Notes under the pieces: generated by a model
The model's input: the letters and a program-made list of their open reading frames with translations, nothing else
Database searches by the model: none
Told to the model about the DNA's origin: nothing
In this document: positions 9,310-18,568 of the stretch, piece after piece
Layout of the letters: the number at the start of each line of letters is the position of its first letter
Numbering within the stretch: the first letter of the stretch is position 1
Translations under genes and position numbers: made by a program
Assembly (NCBI GenBank): GCA_903905065.1
Contig: CAIVEW010000101.1
Span: 1 to 64,000, forward strand
DNA from: an uncultured Bacteroidota bacterium
GTDB lineage: Bacteria; Bacteroidota; Bacteroidia; Chitinophagales; Chitinophagaceae
DNA length: 64,000 nucleotides
Reading direction: 5' to 3'

Positions 9310-11421
9310 TTACTTCCCTGTTTTCTCTTTTTTCCGCACTACTACCCATTCTTCCAGGTTTATGTTGAAGGGCATGTTGCCGATCTTCACGAGGGCGCGT
9401 TTGTCGCGGAGTATCTCGGTGAGGGCGCCTACCTGGTGGTTAGTTTTGTTTCTCAGCAAGTCTCCGGGTTTTGGGGCGCCGCCAATGGTATCGTAGTTTT
9501 TGTCGGCCTTCTTTGCGGCGGCAGCGTTGGTGGCCACTTGTTTTTTGCGGAACAGTACGCTTTCTGCAGCATTGATCACTTCCTGTTTGTTCTCTGTTTT
9601 TTTCCAGTCGTGGATTATCTGCTTGAATTTGCGTTCGGTGTCCCGGAGGTAGTCGAGCTCTTCTTTTTTAATAACGTTCTGGAGGCGTATGGTTTCGTGT
9701 TGCTGCCTTAGTTTTTCCCTATCGGTTATCTCTTCGTAGTGCTTTTTGAGGCGTGTATTTTCCTTCAGGAGCTTATCCAGTTCTTTTTCTTTGTCGGAGA
9801 GCTTCACCGATTGCTGCTCGGTATGGTGCAGCATTTTGTCCAGTTTGAAATGTTCGCGGGCGGTGAGCTGTCTTGCGCGTTCTATGACGGGGGCAGGCAA
9901 GCCACTACGCTGTGCTATGGCAAACGTATAGGAACTTCCGGGCTTGCCTATGGTGAGGCGGTAAAGCGGCTCCAGTTTTTGTTCATCAAATGCCATTGCA
10001 CCGTTAAAAATGCCACGAACTTTACCCGCCATTACCTTAAGATTCAGGTAGTGGGTGGTGATGATGCCCAGTGCATGTTTTGCCGCCAGGTCTTCTACGA
10101 TGGCCTCGGCAAATGCGCCGCCAAGGTCGGGGTCTGAGCCGCTGCCCAGCTCGTCAATAAAGAAAAGGGTTTTGCCGTTGGCAAAGTCCATGAAGTGTTT
10201 CATGTGCTGAAGGTGGGCACTATATGTGCTGAGCTCGTGTTCTATGGATTGAGTATCGCCTATCTGCACCATCAGCTGGCGAAAGATACCTATCTCGGAA
10301 TTTTCGTCGGCCGTTATGAGCAACCCAGCCTGCGCCATGAGCTGCAACAAGCCAATGGTTTTCATGGCCACTGTTTTTCCTCCTGCATTTGGTCCGCTGA
10401 TAATGAGGATACGGTTTTGCCGGTCCAGCGTGAGGTTGAGCGGCACCGTTGTTTTATTGGTATGGCTGTTTAGCAGGAATAAAAGTGGATGATATGCCTT
10501 TACTAATTGCACACCGGGGTGGGGGCTAAGGCGCGGCATGCTTGCTTTCATGTCCACGGCTAGCAGTGCTTTTGCCCTGATGTAATCATATAGGCCACCT
10601 ATCTTAAAGTACGCCTCCAACTGTGGTGAAAATTCCGAGAGATCTTTTGCAGCCTGTACCAATATCCGGTGTATTTCCTTTTGTTCGGCGCGCTCCAGTG
10701 AGAATATCTCGTTGTTAATATCTATGGTTTCTTCGGGCTCAATGAATACTGTCTTTTGTGTATCGCTTTCACCGTGCAATATGCCTTTCACTATTCTTTT
10801 GTACTCCGCCAGTATAGCGGCGGTGCGGCGGCCATTGAGGAAGCTCTCGGAAATATCGGCGAGGTAGCCGGCCTTATTCAGTTTGCGCAGTACGGATTCA
10901 AATGTACGACGGGCTTCATGCCGAGCTTTGCCGAGTTCAGAGCGTATGATCATCAGTTCACGTGAAGCTGTATCACGAACAATACCGGAGTCGTCTATAA
11001 CCGAGGTGATGATGTCGGTTATTTTCTTTTCGTAAGTAATGTCGTTGCATAGCAGGCGAAGGGCAGGAAAGAGCTCATCGTGTTTTTTGAACCACAGCAA
11101 TACATCCTTCATATTGAGCGCAAGCTGATGGAATGCCAACAATTGTTCGCCGGTAAGGACACCGCCTGCTATGGACAATAACTTCAGCTCCTTCTGCATA
11201 TTGCGGGTGAAGTCATTTGGGAAGTGGTCACCAGCCTGCAGTATGTTTTTAAATTCATTTGCCTGTGCCAGCTCCCGTTCCATGTGGTCCATGCGGGTAT
11301 GGAAACGGATATTGCCTACCCTTTCGCGGGCGGCATCCGTCCGGCATTTCTGAAGGAGCAAGTCGCAAACTTTATGAAATTCCAGGGCTTCGGCGGCATG
11401 CGCCGGGTATAATTGCATCAT
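9310..11421 (-). CDS. mutS2: MutS2-type DNA mismatch/recombination ATPase lacking an Smr domain
   Basis: A 703-aa MutS-family ATPase. The MutS2 hallmarks are present: a clamp/lever region, Walker A GPNAGGKT (residues 343-350), the MutS signature ELSTYSAHLQHM, Walker B TLFFIDELGSGSD (about 418-430), then a long charged coiled coil (about 520-640). MutS2 proteins act on recombination intermediates or on collided ribosomes, depending on species. Canonical MutS2 is nearly 800 aa and ends in an Smr nuclease domain. This one stops after a small SH3-like segment (GALTEILRDKRALVKIGNMP), so nuclease activity is not expected from this polypeptide. The ORF is intact and ends in a normal stop. Confidence 0.85.
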   Translation of the reverse strand: MMQLYPAHAAEALEFHKVCDLLLQKCRTDAARERVGNIRFHTRMDHMERELAQANEFKNILQAGDHFPNDFTRNMQKELKLLSIAGGVLTGEQLLAFHQLALNMKDVLLWFKKHDELFPALRLLCNDITYEKKITDIITSVIDDSGIVRDTASRELMIIRSELGKARHEARRTFESVLRKLNKAGYLADISESFLNGRRTAAILAEYKRIVKGILHGESDTQKTVFIEPEETIDINNEIFSLERAEQKEIHRILVQAAKDLSEFSPQLEAYFKIGGLYDYIRAKALLAVDMKASMPRLSPHPGVQLVKAYHPLLFLLNSHTNKTTVPLNLTLDRQNRILIISGPNAGGKTVAMKTIGLLQLMAQAGLLITADENSEIGIFRQLMVQIGDTQSIEHELSTYSAHLQHMKHFMDFANGKTLFFIDELGSGSDPDLGGAFAEAIVEDLAAKHALGIITTHYLNLKVMAGKVRGIFNGAMAFDEQKLEPLYRLTIGKPGSSYTFAIAQRSGLPAPVIERARQLTAREHFKLDKMLHHTEQQSVKLSDKEKELDKLLKENTRLKKHYEEITDREKLRQQHETIRLQNVIKKEELDYLRDTERKFKQIIHDWKKTENKQEVINAAESVLFRKKQVATNAAAAKKADKNYDTIGGAPKPGDLLRNKTNHQVGALTEILRDKRALVKIGNMPFNINLEEWVVVRKKEKTGK

Positions 11422-11425
11422 GGCG

Positions 11426-11809
11426 TTACCAAATACATTTTACCGGATAATGCGCAAAATTTTCATCTCTGGTAATAATGGTAAAATCTTGAGATACCCC
11501 TTGTGCGATAATTACTCGATCGAACGGATCACGGTGAATCAACTCGAGTTTTAAAAGTACTTGTAAATGGTCAAATTCTATAGGGAGAACCTTCAGCTCA
11601 TTTTTAATCAGGAAATCAGCAATTTTTCCAAAGCCTATCTTTATTTCCAATTTCCCGAGATTAATTTTGATCGCAATTTCCCAGATACTTGCAATACTGA
11701 CGTAGCAATAATTCGCTTCATTTTTGATTCTGGCAATATTCTCAGGAGAAAGCGAAGTATCTCCATTCATAAACCGAATCAAAGCATGAGTATCAACTAA
11801 GTATTCCAT
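11426..11809 (-). CDS. PIN-domain ribonuclease toxin (VapC type)
   Basis: A 127-aa PIN-domain protein. The acidic residues expected to bind the catalytic metal are visible: Asp6 (YLVDTHAL), Glu44 (SIWEIAIK), Asp94/Asp98 (HRDPFDR) and Asp115 (TRDENF). Such toxins usually cleave RNA and are held inactive by the cognate antitoxin. The start codon overlaps the stop of the upstream antitoxin by one base (TAATG), so the two are coupled. The RNA target cannot be predicted. Confidence 0.85.
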   Translation of the reverse strand: MEYLVDTHALIRFMNGDTSLSPENIARIKNEANYCYVSIASIWEIAIKINLGKLEIKIGFGKIADFLIKNELKVLPIEFDHLQVLLKLELIHRDPFDRVIIAQGVSQDFTIITRDENFAHYPVKCIW

Positions 11810-12018
11810 TACATATAGTCTTTGAAATCTTCCAGAGGTTCATCAAAATCAGGAGACATAATAAACATGCCTTTTAACCCACCAAATTCGCGCTCTTTAA
11901 TTTTCTTCTTTGGCTGGTGTTTTTGTTTAATGAAGGCTACAAAATCTGCCACTTCCGATTTTAAATTATCGGGCAATGAACCAATTTCAGCATATAACAT
12001 TGCGTCTGACATAATCAA
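11809..12018 (-). CDS. VapB-like antitoxin (DUF2281 family)
   Basis: A 69-aa protein: an N-terminal helix pair (YAEIGSLPDNLKSEVADFVAF), a basic linker (KQKHQPKKKIKERE), and an acidic tail (MSPDFDEPLEDFKDYM) that would occupy the toxin. This is the DUF2281 layout commonly paired with PIN toxins. It is first in the two-gene unit, as antitoxins usually are. A second in-frame Met at codon 3 is an alternative start. Confidence 0.75.
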   Translation of the reverse strand: MIMSDAMLYAEIGSLPDNLKSEVADFVAFIKQKHQPKKKIKEREFGGLKGMFIMSPDFDEPLEDFKDYM

Positions 12019-12171
12019 CCTTTTACGTTACAAATTTAAGAAAATACGGTCACATTTGAGGCTGACCGATGAAGTGTCTGTTACTGCAACCACTACGCAA
12101 TCCGATAAATGTCATAATTCCTCCTTTTTAACCTTTCTGCATCAGGAAAATCAGTTAAATTGCGTACCCTG

Positions 12172-15100
12172 ATGAGTACGAACAATTATGAGTGGCTGAT
12201 AGAGCGACTGGATGCATTTATACGGAAGTATTATGCCAACCAGGTATTGCGTGGCGGGCTGGTGTTTCTGAGCTGCCTTTTGTTCTATGTGCTTACTGTA
12301 AGCGTAGGTGAGTATTACCTGTATCTGCCGGTGTGGTCGAAAGTCTCCATCGTGTCCATTTTTGCGGTATTGGGACTTTCTTCATTGGTGGCATGGGTTA
12401 TCATCCCGCTTACTAAAATGGGGCGGCTGGGAAAGGTGATCTCTCACGAACAGGCCGCAAGCATAATTGGTAAGCATTTCCCGGAGATCAGTGACCGGTT
12501 GCTGAACATATTGCAACTGAAGCGGCACCCGGATAACAACGCCAGCCGTGAGCTTGCGGAGGCCAGTATCAACCAGAAGATAAGCGCCATATCTGTAGTG
12601 CCGATCACCAAGGCTGTAGACCTCTCTAAAAACAAAAAATATCTACCTTATCTTTTACCGCTTTTGCTGGCGGCCGTATTCATCGTTGTGGCTGCACCGA
12701 GTGTGTTTACCGAGGGTTCATCGCGGCTGCTGCAGCCCACTAAGGCTTTTGAAAAACCATCTCCCTTTCATTTTACGATTAAGAATCCATCACTGATTGC
12801 TGTTCGTAATGCTGATTACATACTAACTGCGGAAGCCACCGGAAGTATGTTACCTGCTGATGCTTCAATCGAGGTCAATGGCGAACGCTTACCCATGCAG
12901 CCATTGGAGAACCATACGTTCCAATACACTTTTAAGAATGTGACCGAAGCGGTGAATTTTCGTTTTTATGCGGCGGGCTTTTACTCATCATCTAATACAC
13001 TAAGGGTAATTCAACGGCCTGTGCTTAAGGCTTTTAAAATACAAGTAAATTATCCTGCTTACACGGGCAGGAAAAACGAAGTAAGAAACAGTCTCAGCGA
13101 TATGACACTGCCTGTGGGCACAACCGTAAACTGGACATTTGAGACCGATCATACAGACAATGCTACTATTCATTTCGGTAGTGGTATGCCGGTGTTGTTG
13201 CCCAACAGCTCATCTACGTTTTCCTACCAATACCGCTTCATGAGCGATACTGCTTATACGATAACACTGCATAATAAGGAAGCCGCCATTGCCGACAGCT
13301 ATCGCTACCAGGTACAGGTAATACCAGACCAGTACCCCGTGATACAGCTGCAACAGATTAAAGATTCTGTAACGGGGAAACAGATATTGCTTACCGGGAG
13401 TGCGGGGGATGACTATGGCATTACACGGGTATCGTTCAATTATGAAGTGAGTGATAAAGACAAACCGGTTGTTACCAAAAGTATACCTGTGAAAATAGCG
13501 GAGGGTGCGCTTACGACGTTCGAACAATATTTTGATATTGAGAGCCTGAAGCTGCAACCGGGGCAAAAAGTGTCTTATTACATAGAGGCCTGGGACAATG
13601 ACGGTGTGCATGGCAGCAAGGCATCCCGCAGTGAGATGATGACCTTCCAGATGTATGACCCCAAGCAACTGGACTCTGCTATAAACGAAAATTCGCAGCA
13701 GATAAATTCGGGCATTAGTAACAGCTCAAAGAAAACGGAGCAACTGCAAAGCGACTATAAGGATATGCAGAACAAAATGCTGCAAAGCAACAGCATGGAG
13801 TGGGAGCAGCAGCAATCGCTGCAGGAGATGATGAAGAAGCAACTGGAGCTGAAGACCAATGTGGAGAATATCAAACAGCGGTTTGAAGAGCAGATGCAGC
13901 AGAGTGAGCAGAAGAAACTTAGTGACGACCTAAAGGAAAAGCAGAAGGACATGGATAAGCAGCTGGATAACCTGCTGAACAATGAGCTGAAAGAAGAAAT
14001 GAAGAAGCTGCAAGAGCTGATGCAGAAATTGAATAAGGACCAGGCCGTAGACGCCATGAAGCAAATGCAACAGGACAATAAGCTCTTCAATATGGATATG
14101 CAGCGCATGGAAGAGCTGATGAAGAAGCTGGAAATGGAGATGCATATGGAGGACGTAGCCAATAAAATGGACGACCTGGCGCAGAAGGAAAGAGGCTTGC
14201 AAAAGCAAACTGAAGAGGGCAAGAAGGATAATGGAGCGCTGAGTAAAGACCAAAAACAACTAAAAGACCAACTGGACAAGGCGATGAAGGAAGATGTGGC
14301 CGACCTGAAAAAAGCGGCCAAGGATGCCAAGCAGCAGGACAGGTTGGAAAACGAAGAGCAGCAGGGCAAGGATGCGCAGAAAGATATGCAGGATAGCCAG
14401 GAGAGCCTGGACAAGAAAGAAGGTGGCAAAGCGGGTAAATCGGAGAAGAGCGCAGCAGACAACCTTGAGCAAATGGCAAAATCCCTTCGCAAAAAAGCCG
14501 GTGGCCAGAGCCCGGAGGAAATAGATATAGACATAAAGGCTACCCGGCAGATATTGAGTAACCTGATAAGGCTGTCATTTGACCAGGAAGACCTTATGGG
14601 GTCTGTGAAGGTAACATCCACATCGAGCCAGCAGTATGTTGTCAACCAGGAAGAGGAAAACAGGCTTCACCGCAATTCCCAGATGATACGCGACAGTATG
14701 TTTGCGCTGAGCAAGCGTGTGGAAAAGATAGCAGTCACCATAAACAAGGAGACGACGGAACTGGAGCACCATATGCAGAAAGCCGTGGACAACCTGGAAG
14801 ACAGGAGGGTAGACCTTGCACAAATGGATGAACAGTATGTGATGACCCATACCAACAACCTGGCGCTGATGCTGAACGAGGTGCTTGCCAACCTAATGCA
14901 GGCCCAGGCCGATGCCAATAAGCCGGGAGGGTCGGGTAGCTGTAGCATGCCCGGCGGAAAGAAACCGGGTAAGAGCCCTGGTGAACAGCTCTCCGACATT
15001 ATCACCGAGCAGCAGAAGGTGGGTGAAGGCATAGGGAAAATGCCGAAACCGGGTGGCAAGAAACCCGGGCAGAGCAGCGGACAAGGACAGGGCAGTGGCA

Positions 15101-15579
15101 GTGGCAGCGGCCAGGGTAAGCAGGGGGCACAAGGAGAATACGGAGATCCGGAGCAACTGGCGAGGCTCGCCGAACAGCAGGCCATGATCAGGCGGAAAAT
15201 ACAAGACCTGAGCAATGAGCTGAACAGCAAGGCCGGCCTTGGAAGCAGTGCCAAGGCGCTCAGAGAACTGGAGCAGAAAATGGACAAGAATGAAACTGAC
15301 CTTGTAAACCGCCGCATAACCGATGAACTGATGCTGCGGCAAAAGGAAATAACAACACGACTGCTGGAAACAGAAAAATCGCTGCGTGAGCAGGAACAGG
15401 ATGACAAACGCTCGTCTAAATCAGGAGAAGAGATAAGCAGGCCTGTGCCAGCGGCTTTACAAAAATACATAACAGATCAGAAACAGTTGCTGGAACTGTA
15501 CAAGACAGTCCCACCCCAGCTAAAGCCGTACTACCGGGATATGGTGGAGAGTTATTTTCATATTATTGGCAACAAATAA
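12172..15579 (+). CDS. Large DUF4175 family membrane-anchored coiled-coil protein
   Basis: A 1135-aa protein. I start it at ATG 12172; an in-frame TTG at 12160 is less likely. Two transmembrane helices lie near residues 30-80, a third near 160. A region with beta-sandwich character follows (to about 460), then a very long charged coiled coil rich in Gln, Lys and Met (about 510-860). A Gly/Ser/Gln-rich linker precedes the C-terminal helices. The arrangement matches DUF4175 proteins of Bacteroidota, whose role is not established. No signal of disruption is seen. The long coiled coil would face the periplasm or the cytoplasm depending on topology, which I cannot fix. Confidence 0.75.
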   Translation: MSTNNYEWLIERLDAFIRKYYANQVLRGGLVFLSCLLFYVLTVSVGEYYLYLPVWSKVSIVSIFAVLGLSSLVAWVIIPLTKMGRLGKVISHEQAASIIGKHFPEISDRLLNILQLKRHPDNNASRELAEASINQKISAISVVPITKAVDLSKNKKYLPYLLPLLLAAVFIVVAAPSVFTEGSSRLLQPTKAFEKPSPFHFTIKNPSLIAVRNADYILTAEATGSMLPADASIEVNGERLPMQPLENHTFQYTFKNVTEAVNFRFYAAGFYSSSNTLRVIQRPVLKAFKIQVNYPAYTGRKNEVRNSLSDMTLPVGTTVNWTFETDHTDNATIHFGSGMPVLLPNSSSTFSYQYRFMSDTAYTITLHNKEAAIADSYRYQVQVIPDQYPVIQLQQIKDSVTGKQILLTGSAGDDYGITRVSFNYEVSDKDKPVVTKSIPVKIAEGALTTFEQYFDIESLKLQPGQKVSYYIEAWDNDGVHGSKASRSEMMTFQMYDPKQLDSAINENSQQINSGISNSSKKTEQLQSDYKDMQNKMLQSNSMEWEQQQSLQEMMKKQLELKTNVENIKQRFEEQMQQSEQKKLSDDLKEKQKDMDKQLDNLLNNELKEEMKKLQELMQKLNKDQAVDAMKQMQQDNKLFNMDMQRMEELMKKLEMEMHMEDVANKMDDLAQKERGLQKQTEEGKKDNGALSKDQKQLKDQLDKAMKEDVADLKKAAKDAKQQDRLENEEQQGKDAQKDMQDSQESLDKKEGGKAGKSEKSAADNLEQMAKSLRKKAGGQSPEEIDIDIKATRQILSNLIRLSFDQEDLMGSVKVTSTSSQQYVVNQEEENRLHRNSQMIRDSMFALSKRVEKIAVTINKETTELEHHMQKAVDNLEDRRVDLAQMDEQYVMTHTNNLALMLNEVLANLMQAQADANKPGGSGSCSMPGGKKPGKSPGEQLSDIITEQQKVGEGIGKMPKPGGKKPGQSSGQGQGSGSGSGQGKQGAQGEYGDPEQLARLAEQQAMIRRKIQDLSNELNSKAGLGSSAKALRELEQKMDKNETDLVNRRITDELMLRQKEITTRLLETEKSLREQEQDDKRSSKSGEEISRPVPAALQKYITDQKQLLELYKTVPPQLKPYYRDMVESYFHIIGNK

Positions 15580-15865
15580 TGCCGCATTCAACCCTTTTTA
15601 ATCGCGGCTGTTAAAAAAAGTAGCTGTTACCGCGAATTTTTTTATTAACTGAGAGTTAATGATATTACTTCTTATTTGTATTAGTAAAAGATTTATAAAT
15701 TATCAAACCTGACTACAGTCGGTCTATGTACGATTATTTATCTTCTATATATTGCAATCTGGCACGGTTTTGGATTTAGATTATATTCAATTGAAGAATT
15801 TGAAATGCAAAAAATTAGGTGTATCTTCAATTTGCTAATTTGTTCTAACCATTAAAACTAAGCCT

Positions 15866-16366
15866 ATGTTTTTCACAAAGACGCACAATTTTAATTCCCC
15901 GGTATCCAAGGCAGATCTTAAAAAGCGACTGATGGGGAGCCACGTTAAGATCCATAACCTGGATTTTGAGATCATGGAAAGAGAGGGCGATGTGCTGATC
16001 ATACCTCATGCGGAGCAGGAAGAATCGATTAAGACACTTCCAATAACCCATGTGGACATGACCGAGCAAGGCGGTAAAACAAAAGTAAAAGTTACTTCTA
16101 AAATGCGTAAGGTAGATTCCGGCGGGCCTCAGCTCATCTTGATCTTTTGCATTTTTATTTTCCTTGCTGCGTTCGTATTACGCCTCGTGGGTGGAGACTG
16201 GAATGTGACTTTCATACTTTTAGGGGCAGACTTTCTGATTTTTAGTTTCTTTTTGTATCGTTTACAAAAAGGCTATTTCGATTATGTGCGGAAAGTACGT
16301 GCATACGTTGTTGAGAAGGGGGACGGTCTTGTATCCTCAAGTATGCATGCCCAGGTAGCGATATAG
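15866..16366 (+). CDS. Hypothetical protein with two transmembrane helices
   Basis: A 166-aa protein I do not recognise. Residues 1-85 form a soluble, charged N-terminal part (VKIHNLDFEIMEREGDVLII). Two hydrophobic helices follow (LILIFCIFIFLAAFVLRLV and VTFILLGADFLIFSFFLYRL) separated by a very short turn, then a basic tail. It stands alone between a 286-bp gap and a convergent thioredoxin-like gene. The N-terminal part could be a PH-like or strand-rich domain, but nothing in the sequence proves it. Confidence 0.6.
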   Translation: MFFTKTHNFNSPVSKADLKKRLMGSHVKIHNLDFEIMEREGDVLIIPHAEQEESIKTLPITHVDMTEQGGKTKVKVTSKMRKVDSGGPQLILIFCIFIFLAAFVLRLVGGDWNVTFILLGADFLIFSFFLYRLQKGYFDYVRKVRAYVVEKGDGLVSSSMHAQVAI

Positions 16367-16514
16367 TCGCTGTGGCGTGAAACTATTTACCTGGCACCGG
16401 TTGAGCCGTGCCTGAGATTCTTTTCTGCTTTCGTTTTGTGCTTTGGATCATTCCGGAGTCAGACCCCATCCCTTCAAAGGTCCCGATTTCGGCGACAGTA
16501 ATAATATAGAGGCG

Positions 16515-17108
16515 CTATTCTATGTATTGTTTCAGGCTGTCTATGGGCACTTCGCCGTTGTATATTTTCAGCAATTTACGGTTATGATCGTAAATATTGA
16601 TCTGCGGCAGCATTTGAAAAAGATAGATCTTATTGATAAAGTCTGAACTGTCAATGCCTATATTAAAGACAGGGTATTCATTAAGGTGCTGCCTGTTCAC
16701 GAAATCCGGCAGGTATTGTTTCATGCCGGGGTTGGCCATTAAAACAAGGTTCGTTTTTTTGAAAAGGCTGCTATTATTCCTCATTAATGCAGCCATGTCC
16801 TCGCAGTGTGAGCATGTGGGGTTAAACATCATAACAAACAAGTTAGCGCGGTTATCCACGTCGTCGTTAGTCAGGTAGACTTTCTCTTCTTCTTTTTTCT
16901 TTTTACGGGTCGATTCGGCATCCCCATTTTTTTTGGCAGTGTCTTTATACAGCATCACTTTGAGCCGAGGCATCGGGGAGCCCAGTTCCTTATAGTCTAT
17001 TTCAGCAGCCTGCTTTTCCGTAGTTTTGGTAGCTGGTTCCTTAGGTTTCTGGGCGATAACGTTCGTGGTTCCGGCAAGGCACACGAGTATAAGCAGATAG
17101 CGTAGCAT
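16515..17108 (-). CDS. Secreted thioredoxin-fold protein
   Basis: A 197-aa exported protein: a signal peptide (cleavage probably after NVIAQ), a charged KKKKEEE linker, then a thioredoxin-like domain whose active-site pair is Cys99 and Cys102 in FNPTCSHCEDM. The order of strands and the later ...QMLPQINIYDHNRKLLK segment (cis-Pro region) agree with TlpA/ResA-like periplasmic redox proteins. Substrate unknown. It is divergent from rarA with a 44-bp gap, so both promoters must lie close together. Confidence 0.75.
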   Translation of the reverse strand: MLRYLLILVCLAGTTNVIAQKPKEPATKTTEKQAAEIDYKELGSPMPRLKVMLYKDTAKKNGDAESTRKKKKEEEKVYLTNDDVDNRANLFVMMFNPTCSHCEDMAALMRNNSSLFKKTNLVLMANPGMKQYLPDFVNRQHLNEYPVFNIGIDSSDFINKIYLFQMLPQINIYDHNRKLLKIYNGEVPIDSLKQYIE

Positions 17109-17152
17109 GCAGCTAATTTAGGGAATTACTTCAAAAAATAAATATAATTTCT

Positions 17153-18420
17153 ATGCAGGGTTCAAATATACCGCTCGCAGAACGGGTAAGGCCCCGAACG
17201 TTGGATGAGTTCATAGGCCAGGAACACCTGGTAGGGCCGGGAAAAGTGCTGGAGCAAATGGTGCACAGCCACAAGGGGCATTCAATTATTTTCTGGGGTC
17301 CGCCGGGTGTTGGAAAAACTACACTTGCACAGATCATAGCCCACTCACTGGATATGCCATTCTTCACTCTGAGCGCGATAGACAGTGGTGTGAAAGATGT
17401 GAGGGCGGTAATAGAAATGGCGCGTAAGAGCGGGCATGCCCTTTTGTTTATTGATGAGATCCACCGGTTTAATAAAGCGCAGCAGGACAGCTTGTTGGGG
17501 GCTGTGGAGAAAGGAATTATCACGCTGATAGGCGCAACAACGGAGAACCCTTCGTTTGAAGTGATCGGTGCATTGCTGAGCCGGTGCCAGGTGTATGTGC
17601 TGAAACCACTTACAGAAGAGCACCTTATGGCGTTGGTACACCAGGCTATGAAAAAAGACCAATGGCTGGCCGAACAACATGTTGTAATAAAGGAGTGGGA
17701 AGCGCTGTTACAGCTAAGTGGCGGTGACGCACGCCGGCTACTGAACCTTGTAGAATTGGTAGCTGCCTCGCTGCCGGATGACGATAAGATATTTACCAAC
17801 GAGGCGGTGCAGGACATAGTGCAGAAAAAGATGGCGCTGTATGACAAGACGGGGAGCAGCATTACGATATCATCTCGGCTTTTATTAAATCAATGCGCGG
17901 CAGTGATCCTAATGCTGCAGTGTATTGGCTGGCGCGGATGATAGAGGGTGGGGAAGACCCTAAATTCATAGCCAGGCGCATGCTGATACTGGCAAGTGAG
18001 GACATAGGCAATGCAAATCCGAATGCGCTGCTGCTGGCTACAAGCTGTTTCCAGGCGGTAGAGATGATAGGCTACCCGGAATGCAGCCTGATACTCTCGC
18101 AAACCGCTATCTACCTGGCGTCGTCAGCAAAGAGTAATTCTGCTACCGTGGCCATTGGTATGGCCCGCTCCTTGGTGAACAAGACCGGAGACCTGCCCGT
18201 TCCGCTCGCCATTCGCAATGCACCCACGGGGCTGATGAAAAAGCTCGACTATGGCAAGGGCTATAAATATGCGCACGAATTCGAAGGTAATTTTGCGGAC
18301 CTCGAATTTTTGCCGCAGGAAATAAGTGGAACCAAAATCTATGATCCAGGAAATAATGCCAGTGAGGCCAGGTTGCGGGAATACCTGAAAAACTGCTGGA
18401 AGGAAAAATACAATTATTAG
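17153..18420 (+). pseudogene. rarA: RarA/MgsA replication-associated recombination ATPase, interrupted by a one-base frameshift
   Basis: Two overlapping frames together encode a full-length RarA (about 422 aa). The first (17153-17941) holds Walker A GPPGVGKT (residues 49-56), Walker B LLFIDEIHRF and the arginine finger region. The second (17893-18420) holds the conserved C-terminal part (SDPNAAVYWLARMIEGGEDP). The frame changes at the GGGG run 17851-17854. Adding one G gives TGEQHYDIISAFIKSMRGSD, the exact family sequence joining the halves. A homopolymer miscall is a likely cause, since nothing else is decayed; a real inactivating or phase-variable deletion is the alternative. RarA acts at stalled replication forks. 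Intact reading on either side argues that any loss is very recent. Confidence 0.88.
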
Positions 18421-18499
18421 GAATTGGTAGTTAGGAATTTGGATTGTTGTCCCTTGCATGAGGGAATGTACGTTTAGTGATCAAAAATAATATTTTGTT

Positions 18500-18516
18500 G
18501 ATGTTAGCTTAACATC
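18500..18516. promoter_or_regulatory. Inverted repeat upstream of the phospholipase D-like gene
   Basis: GATGTTA (18500-18506) and TAACATC (18510-18516) form perfect 7-bp arms around a 3-bp spacer, 52-68 bp before the start codon. A TAATTTCG box (18535-18542), one mismatch from the -7 consensus, lies between it and the gene. It could be an operator; this is a weak call. Confidence 0.3.
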
Positions 18517-18568
18517 GTCGGTGTCCGCTTCCTGTAATTTCGCATCCTGAAATTGAAACAATAAATAC

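Noticed and set aside
18478-18489. Another TGA-N6-TCA site at the 55-bp offset before the phospholipase D-like gene
   Set aside because: The second half-site is ATA rather than TCA and there is no dyad at the 33-bp offset.
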